Shown one piece after another: positions 56,463 to 64,000 of a stretch of DNA of 64,000 nt (its first letter is position 1; each line of letters starts with the position of its first letter). Source of the stretch: Actinomyces lilanjuaniae (GTDB lineage: Bacteria; Actinomycetota; Actinomycetes; Actinomycetales; Actinomycetaceae); assembly GCF_003606385.1 (NCBI RefSeq), contig NZ_CP032514.1, positions 2,418,001-2,482,000 of the forward strand. The letters run 5' to 3'. Below the pieces are notes generated by a model. That model had not been told where the DNA came from. It did not search any database and was given only the letters and a program-made list of their open reading frames with translations. Both the position numbers and the translations under genes were made by a program.

Positions 56463-57551
56463 CTAGGCGGGCACGGACGGGACAGCGGGGGCAGGCGGGA
56501 CCCGCTCGACCGGGGAGAGCTCCAGGAGCACGTCCTCTCCGAGCCTCACGGGCTCGCGGTCAAGCTCCAGCCTCCGCGCCTGGGTCAGTGTGGTGACGCC
56601 GATGTCTGCCACCGAGGCCGCGCCCGCACCCAGGAGCAGCGGCGCCTGGTAGACGACGAGGGAGTCAACCAGGTCCTGAGCGAGGAAGGCCGTGGTCACG
56701 CGGGCACCACCCTCCACCAGCAGGTGGCGCACCCCCTGCCCGGCCAGCTGGGCGAGGGCCTCATGAGGGTCGCGGGTCCTCAGGTGGCACCACCGGCCTG
56801 AGCGCAGGGCGGCACCAGGAGGCACCTCGGTGGTACCCATGACGACTCTCAGCGGCTGGTCCGGCAGGTCACGCCCCTGGGGGTCCCTGGCGCTTAGTCG
56901 AGGATCGTCGGCCAGCAGCGTGCCGGTCCCCACCAGGACGGCGTCGCAGCGGGCGCGCAGCTGGTGGGCGTGGGCGCGGGCCTGGACGCCCGTGATCCAC
57001 TGGGAGGTGGCGTCGACCGCCGCCGTACGCCCGTCAAGGCTCTGGGCAACCTTGGCCGTGACGAACGGGCGGTCCTGCGCCACCGCGCGCAGCCACCGGT
57101 GGTTAAGGCTGGCCGCCTCCCGGGCGAGCAGCCCGCTCACGACACTGAGCCCGCAGCGGCGCAGGGCCTGGGCACCTCCACGGGCCCGTGGAGTGGGGTC
57201 CTCGGTGGCGTAGACGACCCGGCGCACCCCCGCCTCCAGGATGGCCTGCGTGCACGGCCCGGTACGGCCGTGGTGGTGGCAGGGCTCAAGAGTGACGACG
57301 ACAGTGGCACGACTGAGATCGTTACCCGCCCGACGGGCCTGGGCCAGCGCCTCCACCTCGGCATGGGGCGCTCCGGCGCCGCGGTGCCACCCCAGGGCCG
57401 CCACACGGCCCTCGGCAAGGACGGCTGCCCCGACCAGGGGGTTCGCACCGCGCTGACCGGTACGGGCGGCGTCCAGGGCGGCCCGCATGGCCTCCTCCTC
57501 AGCAGGAGTCCACGCAGCCTGTGAGGAGGACGAGGTCGTCGCTACGTCCAT
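56463..57551 (-). CDS. ribD: Bifunctional riboflavin deaminase/reductase RibD
   Basis: First gene behind the FMN riboswitch. The N-terminal deaminase has HAEVEAL, then TLEPCHHHGRTGPCTQAI with the zinc ligands. The C-terminal reductase has AQSLDGRTAA and LLVEGGARVTTAFL. ATG 57551 follows AAGGGAGATC. 362 residues. Confidence 0.94.
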   Translation of the reverse strand: MDVATTSSSSQAAWTPAEEEAMRAALDAARTGQRGANPLVGAAVLAEGRVAALGWHRGAGAPHAEVEALAQARRAGNDLSRATVVVTLEPCHHHGRTGPCTQAILEAGVRRVVYATEDPTPRARGGAQALRRCGLSVVSGLLAREAASLNHRWLRAVAQDRPFVTAKVAQSLDGRTAAVDATSQWITGVQARAHAHQLRARCDAVLVGTGTLLADDPRLSARDPQGRDLPDQPLRVVMGTTEVPPGAALRSGRWCHLRTRDPHEALAQLAGQGVRHLLVEGGARVTTAFLAQDLVDSLVVYQAPLLLGAGAASVADIGVTTLTQARRLELDREPVRLGEDVLLELSPVERVPPAPAVPSVPA

Positions 57552-57722
57552 GATCTCCCTTACCGCCGTGACTGGTCCGCGGAAACGGGAGGACACAACG
57601 GGGCCGTACGCGCCTGGCACCGGTGCCAGCTGGCACTACGTCAGGCATCCCCTCCAGGCACGCCCACTCAGGACCACCTGTCAGCACCACCTGGCGCCAG
57701 GAGGCACAGTCCGACCCCACCA

Positions 57723-57842
57723 TGCTCCTCCCATCCAGACTGTGACTGTCGGTTCTGGAATCTCACCAGATCGGCCGACGTGACTACTCCACGTCGGGTC
57801 GCGGACTATGACCGCCGGTACGGAATTGCGCCGTCCCCGGAA
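57723..57842 (-). ncRNA. FMN riboswitch (RFN element)
   Basis: Read on the minus strand, the conserved blocks appear in order: CGGGG near the 5' end, AATTCCGTACCGGCGGT, AGTCCGCGACCCG, a variable stem, GGTGAGATTCC, GAACCGACAG and TCTGGATGGGAG. These are the core of the FMN aptamer. It lies about 170 bases before the ribD start and should repress the operon when FMN is plentiful. The promoter must lie just beyond 57842. Confidence 0.92.
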
Positions 57843-58074
57843 CATGACGGCCCTAGTATGGCACGAACCCCAACGCCACCAATGTAATATATGCCACGTT
57901 GAGGATGCTGACGGAGACTAGGCGTCTGGAAGACCTCTCCGAAGACGGCAACCCGGTCAGCAGGCGCAGCGCACCGGCGCGGGCAGGGAGAAGACACGCT
58001 CCTCCCGGCCCGCGCACGTCAGCCAGCCCACCGCCAGACAGGTGCGGCGGCTCAGGGACCGCCCACGACCCAGG

Positions 58075-58722
58075 TCAGGCAGCGGCCGACTCCTGCTCAG
58101 AGGCCTGGCTGTCCTGGACGCCGCGCCGCCTCAGGGTCGCGCGCGCGGACTCGACGAGAAGAACGAAGCCGGCGCCCATCTGGATGCAGTCCTTGATCAC
58201 CAGCCGCCCCCGTCCCGACAGATAGGGGAACCCGAGGTCGGAGTCCGCCAGGCCCTCAGCAGGGGCCGACACCCAGGTCTCCGGAGTGGTGATAATGAAG
58301 GACAAGGTGATGACAGAGAACCCGATGACACCGAGCGCACCGAGCATACCTAGCTCCGGCCGGATCCAGTGCGCCGCGACAAGCAGGCCGATGGCGACAA
58401 TCGTGACACCGATGAAAATTGAGACCGGGTAGGTTGAGTTGGCCTCGTGCCAGGCCCGGTTGGCCTCGTTAAGGACGCCCTCGGCGTTCATGTGCGGCTT
58501 GTAGCCGTCAGGGTCACCGATCATCCAGCGCATGAAGGGGGAGTTGGCGATAAAGGGAATGATTCCGTCAGCCTCGTAGCGGAACCACTTCAGGCCGCCG
58601 ATCCACACGAAGACGATAACGACGCCGATACGCAGCAGCGTCAGGGACAGGCGCTCCAGGGAGACGAATCGGCGCGCGACCGACTCAATGAGACCGGAGC
58701 CGGCGGCAGTACTAGCGGTCAT
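58075..58722 (-). CDS. DUF417 (YkgB/RclC-like) membrane protein
   Basis: A 215-residue protein with four hydrophobic segments; IGVVIVFVWIGGLKWFRYEADGI, FIANSPFMRWM and the terminal GRGRLVIKDCIQMGAG identify DUF417. The E. coli relative RclC belongs to a reactive-chlorine response. ATG 58722 gives MTASTAAGSGL. It stands alone, with about 490 bases upstream free of genes. Confidence 0.87.
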   Translation of the reverse strand: MTASTAAGSGLIESVARRFVSLERLSLTLLRIGVVIVFVWIGGLKWFRYEADGIIPFIANSPFMRWMIGDPDGYKPHMNAEGVLNEANRAWHEANSTYPVSIFIGVTIVAIGLLVAAHWIRPELGMLGALGVIGFSVITLSFIITTPETWVSAPAEGLADSDLGFPYLSGRGRLVIKDCIQMGAGFVLLVESARATLRRRGVQDSQASEQESAAA

Positions 58723-59208
58723 CAGGCAACTCTTTCTGTCGTCGAAATGTCTCACGAAAGACTCAGGGCCGCTCACGGGAACCCGAGCCCGTGAGCGGCC
58801 CTCATGGTAGGGCGGGAGAGCATGGAGCGCTAACCTGGGCGAGGTGAGGGCCAACACAGTGCACACCGTTTCTGCCTGCACCTGTTCTTCAGGGCACATT
58901 TCCCGTTGACACCTCCGCGAAACATTTCTCTGTCGACCCCGACATTGCGCGTAAAAAGCATCCTCTGCACAAAAGCACACCCTGCCACGACGTCGGTGGA
59001 AACATGACCGCGCCAGCGCGCCCCGCGCCCTGGTCGAAACCGCCCTCCCGCCAGCTACCTGCCCCCGCCCCCACCGTGCGGGAGCCAGCAGGCAGACCGC
59101 CCAACCAGTAGTACCAACCAGTAGTAACGTAGCGACCCGGGTCCCGACGAGACCGGGGCACCGCCCAGGACCACTAACCCCACAAACCGACCTCCACAAG
59201 GAGCCCCC
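58723..59208. other. Intergenic region between divergent genes
   Basis: About 485 bases between DUF417 and DUF368 genes. A short direct repeat (ACCAACCAGTAGTA, near 59104-59127) and moderate A+T content at 58855-58960 are all I see. It should hold two divergent promoters. Confidence 0.4.
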
Positions 59209-60232
59209 TTGCCCAGCCACCCGCCCAGCCATGCCGCAGCCCCTGAGCCCCCGGCCCGCCCCACCCGCAGCGCCCGACCTCCCTGGTCGGCAACCTCCTG
59301 CGCGGAGCCCTCATCGGCACCGCAGAGACTGTCCCCGGGGTCTCCGGGGAACCGTCGCCCTGGTCGTAGGCATCTACTCCGAGCTGATCGGCTCCGCCTC
59401 CGAGCTGATCTCCGCCCTGCGGGTGCTGGTGACCGGACCGCAGCGCGGCGCGCGCGCCAGGGCGCACCTGGCGGCAGTCAGCTGGCGGGTGCTGCTGCCG
59501 GTAGGCCTGGGAATGGCCGCTGCAGTGGTGCTGGTCGCCGGTCCGATGGCTCACGCCGTCGAGCACCATCCCGAGCAGATGCGTGGCCTGTTCCTGGGTA
59601 TGGTCCTGGCCTCGGTGGTCGTGCCGGTGCGGATGGTCCTACAGGCACCGGAGAGGTCCCCCCTGGCGGCCGGGTCCCCGGCCCGCCGCTCACAGTGGCG
59701 CCACCTCCTGGCAGGTGCCGCAGCAGCGGTGGTGACGTGGCTGCTGGTCTCCATGAGCCCCGCCCAGGCCCAGCCCAGCCCACCGGTCATCGTCCTGGCA
59801 GCCGCTGTCGCCGTCTCCGCGCTGGTGCTGCCCGGCCTGTCCGGCTCCTTCCTGCTGCTCACCGTGGGCCTGTATCAGCCCACGCTGCGCGCCGTCGCAG
59901 ACCGCGACCTGGGCTACCTGGCCCTGTTCGTCGTCGGCGCGGCCCTGGGGCTGGCCCTGGTGGTCAAGGTCCTCCAGTGGCTGCTCACCCACCACCAGAC
60001 GATGACCCTGTCGGCGCTGGCAGGCCTCATGGTCGGCGGCACCCGGGCACTGTGGCCGTGGCGCGACGAGGCCAACCACCTGCTCAGCCCTGGCAACAAC
60101 GCCGGGCCGGTGCTTCTCCTGGGGGTTGCGGGGTTCGTCGTGGTCACGCTGGTGGTGATGGCCGACGGCCTCGTTGCCCGCCGCGCCGCACGGGAGCAGG
60201 CAGCACGTCTGGCGGCAGCAGAACACTTCTGA
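59209..60232 (+). CDS. DUF368 membrane protein, undecaprenyl phosphate translocase type (two apparent 1-base losses)
   Basis: With one base restored at 59280-59282 and one at 59346-59349, the frame from TTG 59209 (AAGGAG five bases upstream) reads LVGNLLRGALIGTAETVPGVSGGTVALVVG, recited here only as its parts: LLRGALIGTAET and PGVSGGTVALVVG, the DUF368 hallmark. VLPGLSGSFLLLTVGLY is the second conserved repeat. About 341 residues with eight or more hydrophobic segments. Members flip undecaprenyl phosphate for cell-wall recycling. As sequenced, only a start at 59231 with a scrambled N-terminus is open. Confidence 0.83.
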
Positions 60233-60375
60233 CCTATCACACCCCACCTCACCCCTGTTGAGATATGTTACGATTCTTAATCGGGGCAGGTGCGCTCTTT
60301 CCAGATACGTGTCACATCTACAAGGGTGCTGACGCCACAGATCCTCACCGCAGAGTACGTATCCCAGAGGTCCTC

Positions 60376-60714
60376 ATGCCCGCTATGCCCAGCACCGCAC
60401 TCCTCGACATGGACCAGGGCGCACTTGAGCGCGTCGGCGCCTCCATGCAGGCCGACATCGACGCTGGCCGCCACTACGGCGGAGCGGTGCTCTACGTCCG
60501 CGGCTCCGACCAGCACGACCACCTCACCCCGGCTGGGCTGACCGCCTCCCCACAGGCACTGGCCGCAGTGGGCGGGGCCTCAACCGGCCTGCTCTACGAC
60601 CCGGACCGCGACCTCACCGTCATCATCCTCACTGCGGGCTTCATCGAGGGCCTGGACCATATGCGTCGGCTCCAGCAGCTCAATGACCTGGCCCTGGCGG
60701 CCGTCAACGGCTAA
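60376..60714 (+). pseudogene. Shrunken beta-lactamase-like serine hydrolase
   Basis: A 112-residue frame. The first 50 residues (VGASMQADIDAGRHYGGAVLYV) look like the start of a class C beta-lactamase-type hydrolase. The last 45 (GASTGLLYDPDRDLTVIILT, then MRRLQQLNDLALAAV) look like its end. The catalytic SxxK and YxN regions are absent. It seems to be an in-frame internal deletion, so it may be expressed but cannot be an enzyme. The TPR gene follows after nine bases. Confidence 0.55.
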
Positions 60715-60723
60715 GGACCGCCC

Positions 60724-61569
60724 ATGGGTGAGACTGCCGCGCCCCGGGACGCGGACCACGAGCCAGGCGGCTGCGAGGTCGCGGCCCGCTGGGCGCCGTC
60801 CGGCACCGAGGACGCCCGCTCCTGGCTGACCGCGCTCGTGACACGCACCGAGGCGGTTGACGAGGCATCCGACACCGCGTCCCGGCACTTGGCGCTCCAG
60901 GAGCTGGTCGCCCAGCTGCGCACCCTCACCAGCCAGGAACGGCACCACCCGCTCATGACGGACGACCAGGTGGTCACCTGCCTGGTCCAGGCCATCCGCC
61001 ACGCCGTCAGACTCACTGAGCCCGGGCTCGCCGTGGGGCTGGCCGAGGCTGTCACGGTAGTGGCCCAGGATCTGGGACCAAGCCACCCTCACACCCTGAC
61101 TGCCCGTTTCGCCCTGGCCGACGCCTACCGGGCCGCAGGACACGTGCAGCAGGCAGTTACCCTGAGCGAGCAGGTCGTGGAGGGCAGCGTGCAATTGCTG
61201 GGGCCGGATGACCCGAGCACTCTTACGGCGCGCGCCTGCCTGGCCAGCGCCTACCGGGCCGCTGGTCGCACAGGGCTGGCGGTCCGGACGTACGAGGACC
61301 TAGCCGTCGACGCGGCCCGGCTTCTCGGCCCCTCCCACCCCGACGCGCTGTCCGCGCGCAACAACCTGGCCCAAGCCTACGAGTCGGCTGGCGATACGCA
61401 ACGGGCACTCGCCCTGTATGACAACCTGGTCCGTGACGCCGGGCAAGTACTAGGCCCGCAGCATCCCTACCTCGCCGTCTTCCTGCGCAACCGGGAGCGC
61501 GCCAGAAACCGCGGCAACACGGAGGACGGGGACGAGGAGACGAGCACGGAAGCGGGCAGAGACGCGTAG
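60724..61569 (+). CDS. Tetratricopeptide repeat protein
   Basis: A 281-residue protein with at least three 42-residue TPR_10/TPR_12 repeats: LGPSHPHTLTARFALADAYR, LGPDDPSTLTARACLASAYR and LGPSHPDALSARNNLAQAYE. The first 75 residues are a different helical region. It is a likely protein-interaction module with unknown partner. No signal peptide or membrane segment. Confidence 0.8.
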   Translation: MGETAAPRDADHEPGGCEVAARWAPSGTEDARSWLTALVTRTEAVDEASDTASRHLALQELVAQLRTLTSQERHHPLMTDDQVVTCLVQAIRHAVRLTEPGLAVGLAEAVTVVAQDLGPSHPHTLTARFALADAYRAAGHVQQAVTLSEQVVEGSVQLLGPDDPSTLTARACLASAYRAAGRTGLAVRTYEDLAVDAARLLGPSHPDALSARNNLAQAYESAGDTQRALALYDNLVRDAGQVLGPQHPYLAVFLRNRERARNRGNTEDGDEETSTEAGRDA

Positions 61570-61644
61570 AAGGCGGCCTGGAAGGGGGTGTCTCATCCTC
61601 TTGACGGGACCACCCTTGCCACCCGGCACCGAGGGGGCAGCCCG

Positions 61645-62743
61645 TTACCCGGGATCCACCACCTGCACCACCGCCCGAGGCCCCGTCTACGGTGATGTGG
61701 GCGCCCTCGGAGATCCTGGTGGTGGCTCCCGCGACCCCGAGCACAGCCGGGATGGCGTACTCGCGAGCCACGGTAGCGGCGTGGGAGAGCCTTCCGCCGC
61801 TCTCGGCAACCACTGCGGCGGCGCGAGCGAACAACGGGGTCCACGCCGGGTCGGTGGTCTGGCACACCAGGACGTCGCCAGGCCGCAGATGTGCAAAGCC
61901 TGTCGGCCCGGTGACCACCCGGGCCGCGCCCACGGCTGTCCCGGGGCTGGCGGCCACGCCGACCAGCACGGTACCCGCCTCCTCCAGAACCTCACCCTGG
62001 CGGCGGCCGAACTCTGCTCGCTGCTGGTTCCAGATCGCATCGGCCCGGGACCGGGCCCCCACTCGGGCACGCAAGAGCCGCTCGGCATCAACATCTCCCC
62101 GTGCAGCCAGGCCTCCAGCTCGTCCATCCTCAGGTAGACCACCTGCCAGGGGTCGTCAACCAGACCCGCCTCGCACAGCCGCCGTCCCGTCTCCAGGGCC
62201 AGACCCCGGGCCGCCGCGCCGAGCTGCTCGAACTCGACGACAGAGGCCTCCCGCATGACGTGCCCGGCACGGTAGTCGGCCGCGAGCCGGGCAAAGCGGC
62301 CTCGCAGGGGCCGGGGCAGCCTGCTGGACACCTCCACGACCAGGCGGTCGTGGGCCGTCTCCCTGTTGACAACGAGGTCCTCGTGCCCGCCGTAATCCTC
62401 CTGGCGGCCTCTCACACCCTCCTCATGGGAGGTGGTCCCGGAGCCTGGCCCCAGACCAGCACCCAGGACGGCGTTGTCGACGCCAGGACCGCCTCAGGGG
62501 CGGCAGTCGTGATGGGCCGAGCCTGCAGCAGCCACAGACCCCCCTCGCCACCGCCCACTCGATGTCCACAGGGTGGCCCTCGTAGGTCTCCACGCGTCGG
62601 GCCAGCGCAGCAACCTGCCTCACCTGGGCGCCGGTGAGGGAGAACCGCTGGCGCTCGCGGGTGCTTGTGTCCCGGGTGCGGGCACCACCCGTGGGAGCCA
62701 GGTCGGTGCGAGTGCGCTTGTCCCCTAGTCTGCGCGACACCAT
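61645..62743 (-). pseudogene. 3' remnant of a PEP synthase-like (PEP-utilising) enzyme
   Basis: Reading across frames, the order is: MVSRRLGDKRTRTDLAP, GHPVDIEWAVARG and LQARPIT (end of the ATP-grasp domain); a helical linker; and the phosphohistidine domain with PGDVLVCQTTDPAWTPLFAR and GGRLSHAATVAREYAIPAV. It ends near the TAA complementary to 61645-61647. The N-terminal 250 or so residues of the ATP-grasp domain are missing, and several frame changes are needed. The upstream break lies where VapB-derived sequence begins, so the VapBC module probably replaced the 5' part. Confidence 0.65.
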
Positions 62744-62780
62744 GGTCACACTGCTGTGGGGGGCGGCGACAGCCCTACTC

Positions 62781-62825
62781 TCGAGCGCGCCCGCACACTG
62801 ACCGGCGAGCGGTCCAACCGCGCCG
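62781..62825. repeat. 45-bp duplicate of vapB coding sequence
   Basis: These 45 bases are identical to 62974-63018 inside the vapB gene (encoding IERARTLTGERSNRAV). The fragment is orphaned next to the PEP-synthase remnant and marks the junction of the inserted module. Confidence 0.8.
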
Positions 62826-62884
62826 ACCCGCACCACCAAGACGTCATCGCCACCGCAGCCACTGACGACAACGCCCCTCGACGA

Positions 62885-62906
62885 TATAATCGCTCATATA
62901 TAAGCG
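62885..62906 (+). promoter_or_regulatory. Promoter and operator of vapBC
   Basis: TATAAT at 62885-62890 is a consensus -10 box in an A+T-rich island. It is followed at once by the near-perfect 16-bp palindrome CGCTCATATATAAGCG (62891-62906), a plausible binding site for the VapB(-VapC) repressor. Confidence 0.6.
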
Positions 62907-62937
62907 AGGAGAGACTAACGACCGAAGGAGAACCGCC

Positions 62938-63159
62938 GTGGCAGTGACCAGCGTTGACCTCGACCCGCGGCTTATCGAGCGCGCCCGCACACTGACCGGC
63001 GAGCGGTCCAACCGCGCCGTCCTCGACCTGGCACTGCGACGGCTCATCGCCTCCAAGCAGAAAGGCGCGATGATCGACGGCATCGCGGAGCTCCACGACC
63101 TGCCCGAGGGCCTGGACTCCCCAGTGGTGCGTCCCGGCACGTCCCACGACCGACCGTGA
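62938..63159 (+). CDS. vapB: VapB-type antitoxin
   Basis: A 73-residue protein whose N-terminus MAVTSVDLDPRLIERARTL and LTGERSNRAVLDLALRRLI form a ribbon-helix-helix domain. The tail (GIAELHDLPEG) should bind the toxin. The GTG start at 62938 has GAAGGAG upstream. It overlaps vapC by four bases (GTGA). Confidence 0.85.
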   Translation: MAVTSVDLDPRLIERARTLTGERSNRAVLDLALRRLIASKQKGAMIDGIAELHDLPEGLDSPVVRPGTSHDRP

Positions 63160-63569
63160 CCGACTACCTGGTTGACAGCTCGATCTGGGCACGGCTGGCG
63201 ACTGGCGACCCAGGCGTCAGCGCCAGGCTGCGCCGCATTGAGCGGACTCCTTCTGACCTTCTCGTCACCTGCCCTCCGCAGGTGCTCGAGTTCTGTCACA
63301 GCGCTCGGACCCCTCAGGAGCACACCCGCTACCGCGAGCTCATCTCTCTGGGCTTCCCCCTGGAGCGCGCGCCAGACGAGTCGCTGGCGCTCGACATCCA
63401 GGGCGCGCTGTGGAACTCAGGCCTGGTCCGTTGCGCTGGCGCGCTCGACATCCTCATCGCCGCCTACGCCATCGTCAATGACGCGACGGTCCTGACAGCC
63501 GACCACGACTTCGACTACATCGCCCAGGTCAGCGACCTGATGCATGAGTACGTCGCGCCAACAGTATGA
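63156..63569 (+). CDS. vapC: VapC-type PIN-domain ribonuclease toxin
   Basis: A 137-residue PIN protein with the acidic residues in place: DYLVDSSIW, QVLEFCHSA, ALDILIAAYA and TADHDFDYIA. It cleaves RNA when not bound by VapB. Start GTG 63156 overlaps the vapB stop. Confidence 0.88.
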   Translation: MTDYLVDSSIWARLATGDPGVSARLRRIERTPSDLLVTCPPQVLEFCHSARTPQEHTRYRELISLGFPLERAPDESLALDIQGALWNSGLVRCAGALDILIAAYAIVNDATVLTADHDFDYIAQVSDLMHEYVAPTV

Positions 63570-63594
63570 GTCGATCCCACCGCACCGTGCCCCG

Positions 63595-64000
63595 CTACTC
63601 CCAGCGGGTGGCGCAGGCCTCCAGGTGCTCGGCGTAGCGGGCCAGGTCGGCCTCAACCTGGGGGTTCTTGTAGACGTCGAGGACCGCGAACTCCGGCAGC
63701 ACGGTGTAGCCGCAGAACCGGTAGGTGGCCGTGATGTCAGCCAGCGCGTCAGCGAGGCTGCGCCCCTGGAACACCGGGTTGGAGTCGTTGTCAAAGGCAT
63801 CCGCAGGGGCGTTCCAGGTCGAGGAGACCATGAAGGCACGGCCCTGCATGTTCCCCCCGGATCCGTACGGGATACTCGGGTCCTTGCGGGTGCGCCCGTC
63901 CCCGGACAGGAGCGTCCCGGCACCAAGGGCGACATTGAAGACCTCGTCCACGTACTTCTTCCAGGTCCACGGGGCAGAGAACCAGTTGACCGGGGTCTGG
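63595..64000 (-). CDS. mdaB: NAD(P)H-quinone oxidoreductase MdaB-like (5' end outside window)
   Basis: The visible C-terminal 135 residues match flavodoxin-fold NAD(P)H oxidoreductases of the MdaB type: PVNWFSAPWTWKKYVDEVF, GAGTLLSGDGRTRKD, MVSSTWNAPADAFDND and TYRFCGYTVLPEFAVLDVYKNP. It reduces quinones with two electrons and protects against redox stress. The start is beyond the right edge. Confidence 0.88.
   Translation of the reverse strand, partial: QTPVNWFSAPWTWKKYVDEVFNVALGAGTLLSGDGRTRKDPSIPYGSGGNMQGRAFMVSSTWNAPADAFDNDSNPVFQGRSLADALADITATYRFCGYTVLPEFAVLDVYKNPQVEADLARYAEHLEACATRWE

Overview
The window is high-G+C DNA with short intergenic gaps, many 4-base gene overlaps (ATGA/GTGA) and actinobacterial gene families. 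The protein content (type 2 DapD next to other lysine-pathway genes, menaquinone genes, VanW-like protein, GAD/Tdi1-like immunity protein) suggests an Actinomycetaceae member, probably Actinomyces or a close relative. No rRNA or tRNA gene, CRISPR array, integrase or transposase was recognised.

Layout. 1-4.5 kb: the 3' part of a large membrane toxin (PrsW-like N-terminus, restriction-endonuclease-like C-terminus) followed by four tandem copies of one small immunity-like gene and debris of the toxin gene. 4.8-14.3 kb: menB, a YagU-like protein, a sulfonate/taurine-type ABC transporter with a cysteine-rich leader peptide upstream, menA, menE and a Fic protein. 14.5-16.8 kb: a second toxin/immunity-like pair (Ntox15-like plus GAD/Tdi1-like). 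17-22.9 kb: small membrane protein, histidine phosphatase pair, dapD, methyltransferase, citrate synthase. 23.1-25.5 kb: an AlbA/Schlafen-type ATP-binding protein flanked by about 335-bp direct repeats. 25.6-31.8 kb: dapC, fdxA, VanW-like protein, typA. 32-36.2 kb: an accessory island with an ImmA/IrrE-DUF4411 module, a broken SNF2-type helicase and a broken lower-G+C gene. 36.2-43 kb: a substrate-binding protein whose lobes are in permuted order, a luciferase-like oxidoreductase, bioY, Nudix, patatin and an old-yellow-enzyme gene. 43.4-45.3 kb: a secreted protein made almost wholly of a 15-bp/5-residue repeat. 45.8-53.4 kb: YchJ-like, M18 peptidase, HAD, GtrA, PTH2-like, M48 peptidase and a PAS protein. 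53.7-57.8 kb: riboflavin operon ribD-ribE-ribBA-ribH under an FMN riboswitch. 58-64 kb: DUF417, DUF368, a shrunken serine hydrolase, TPR protein, a PEP-synthase remnant cut by a VapBC module, and the 3' end of mdaB.

A caution for all reading frames: at least fifteen genes, including the probably important menB, are broken only by single missing bases in G or C runs, and never by an extra base. This pattern looks like consensus error in the assembly, so I treat most of these genes as intact in the organism and give the coordinates of each suspected base loss.

Functionally, the housekeeping genes cover menaquinone (menB, menA, menE), lysine/diaminopimelate (dapD, dapC), riboflavin, sulfur uptake and biotin uptake. 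The accessory content is rich in conflict systems: two polymorphic-toxin-like loci, Fic, AlbA/Schlafen, ImmA/DUF4411, VapBC and remnants of what may have been an anti-phage island.
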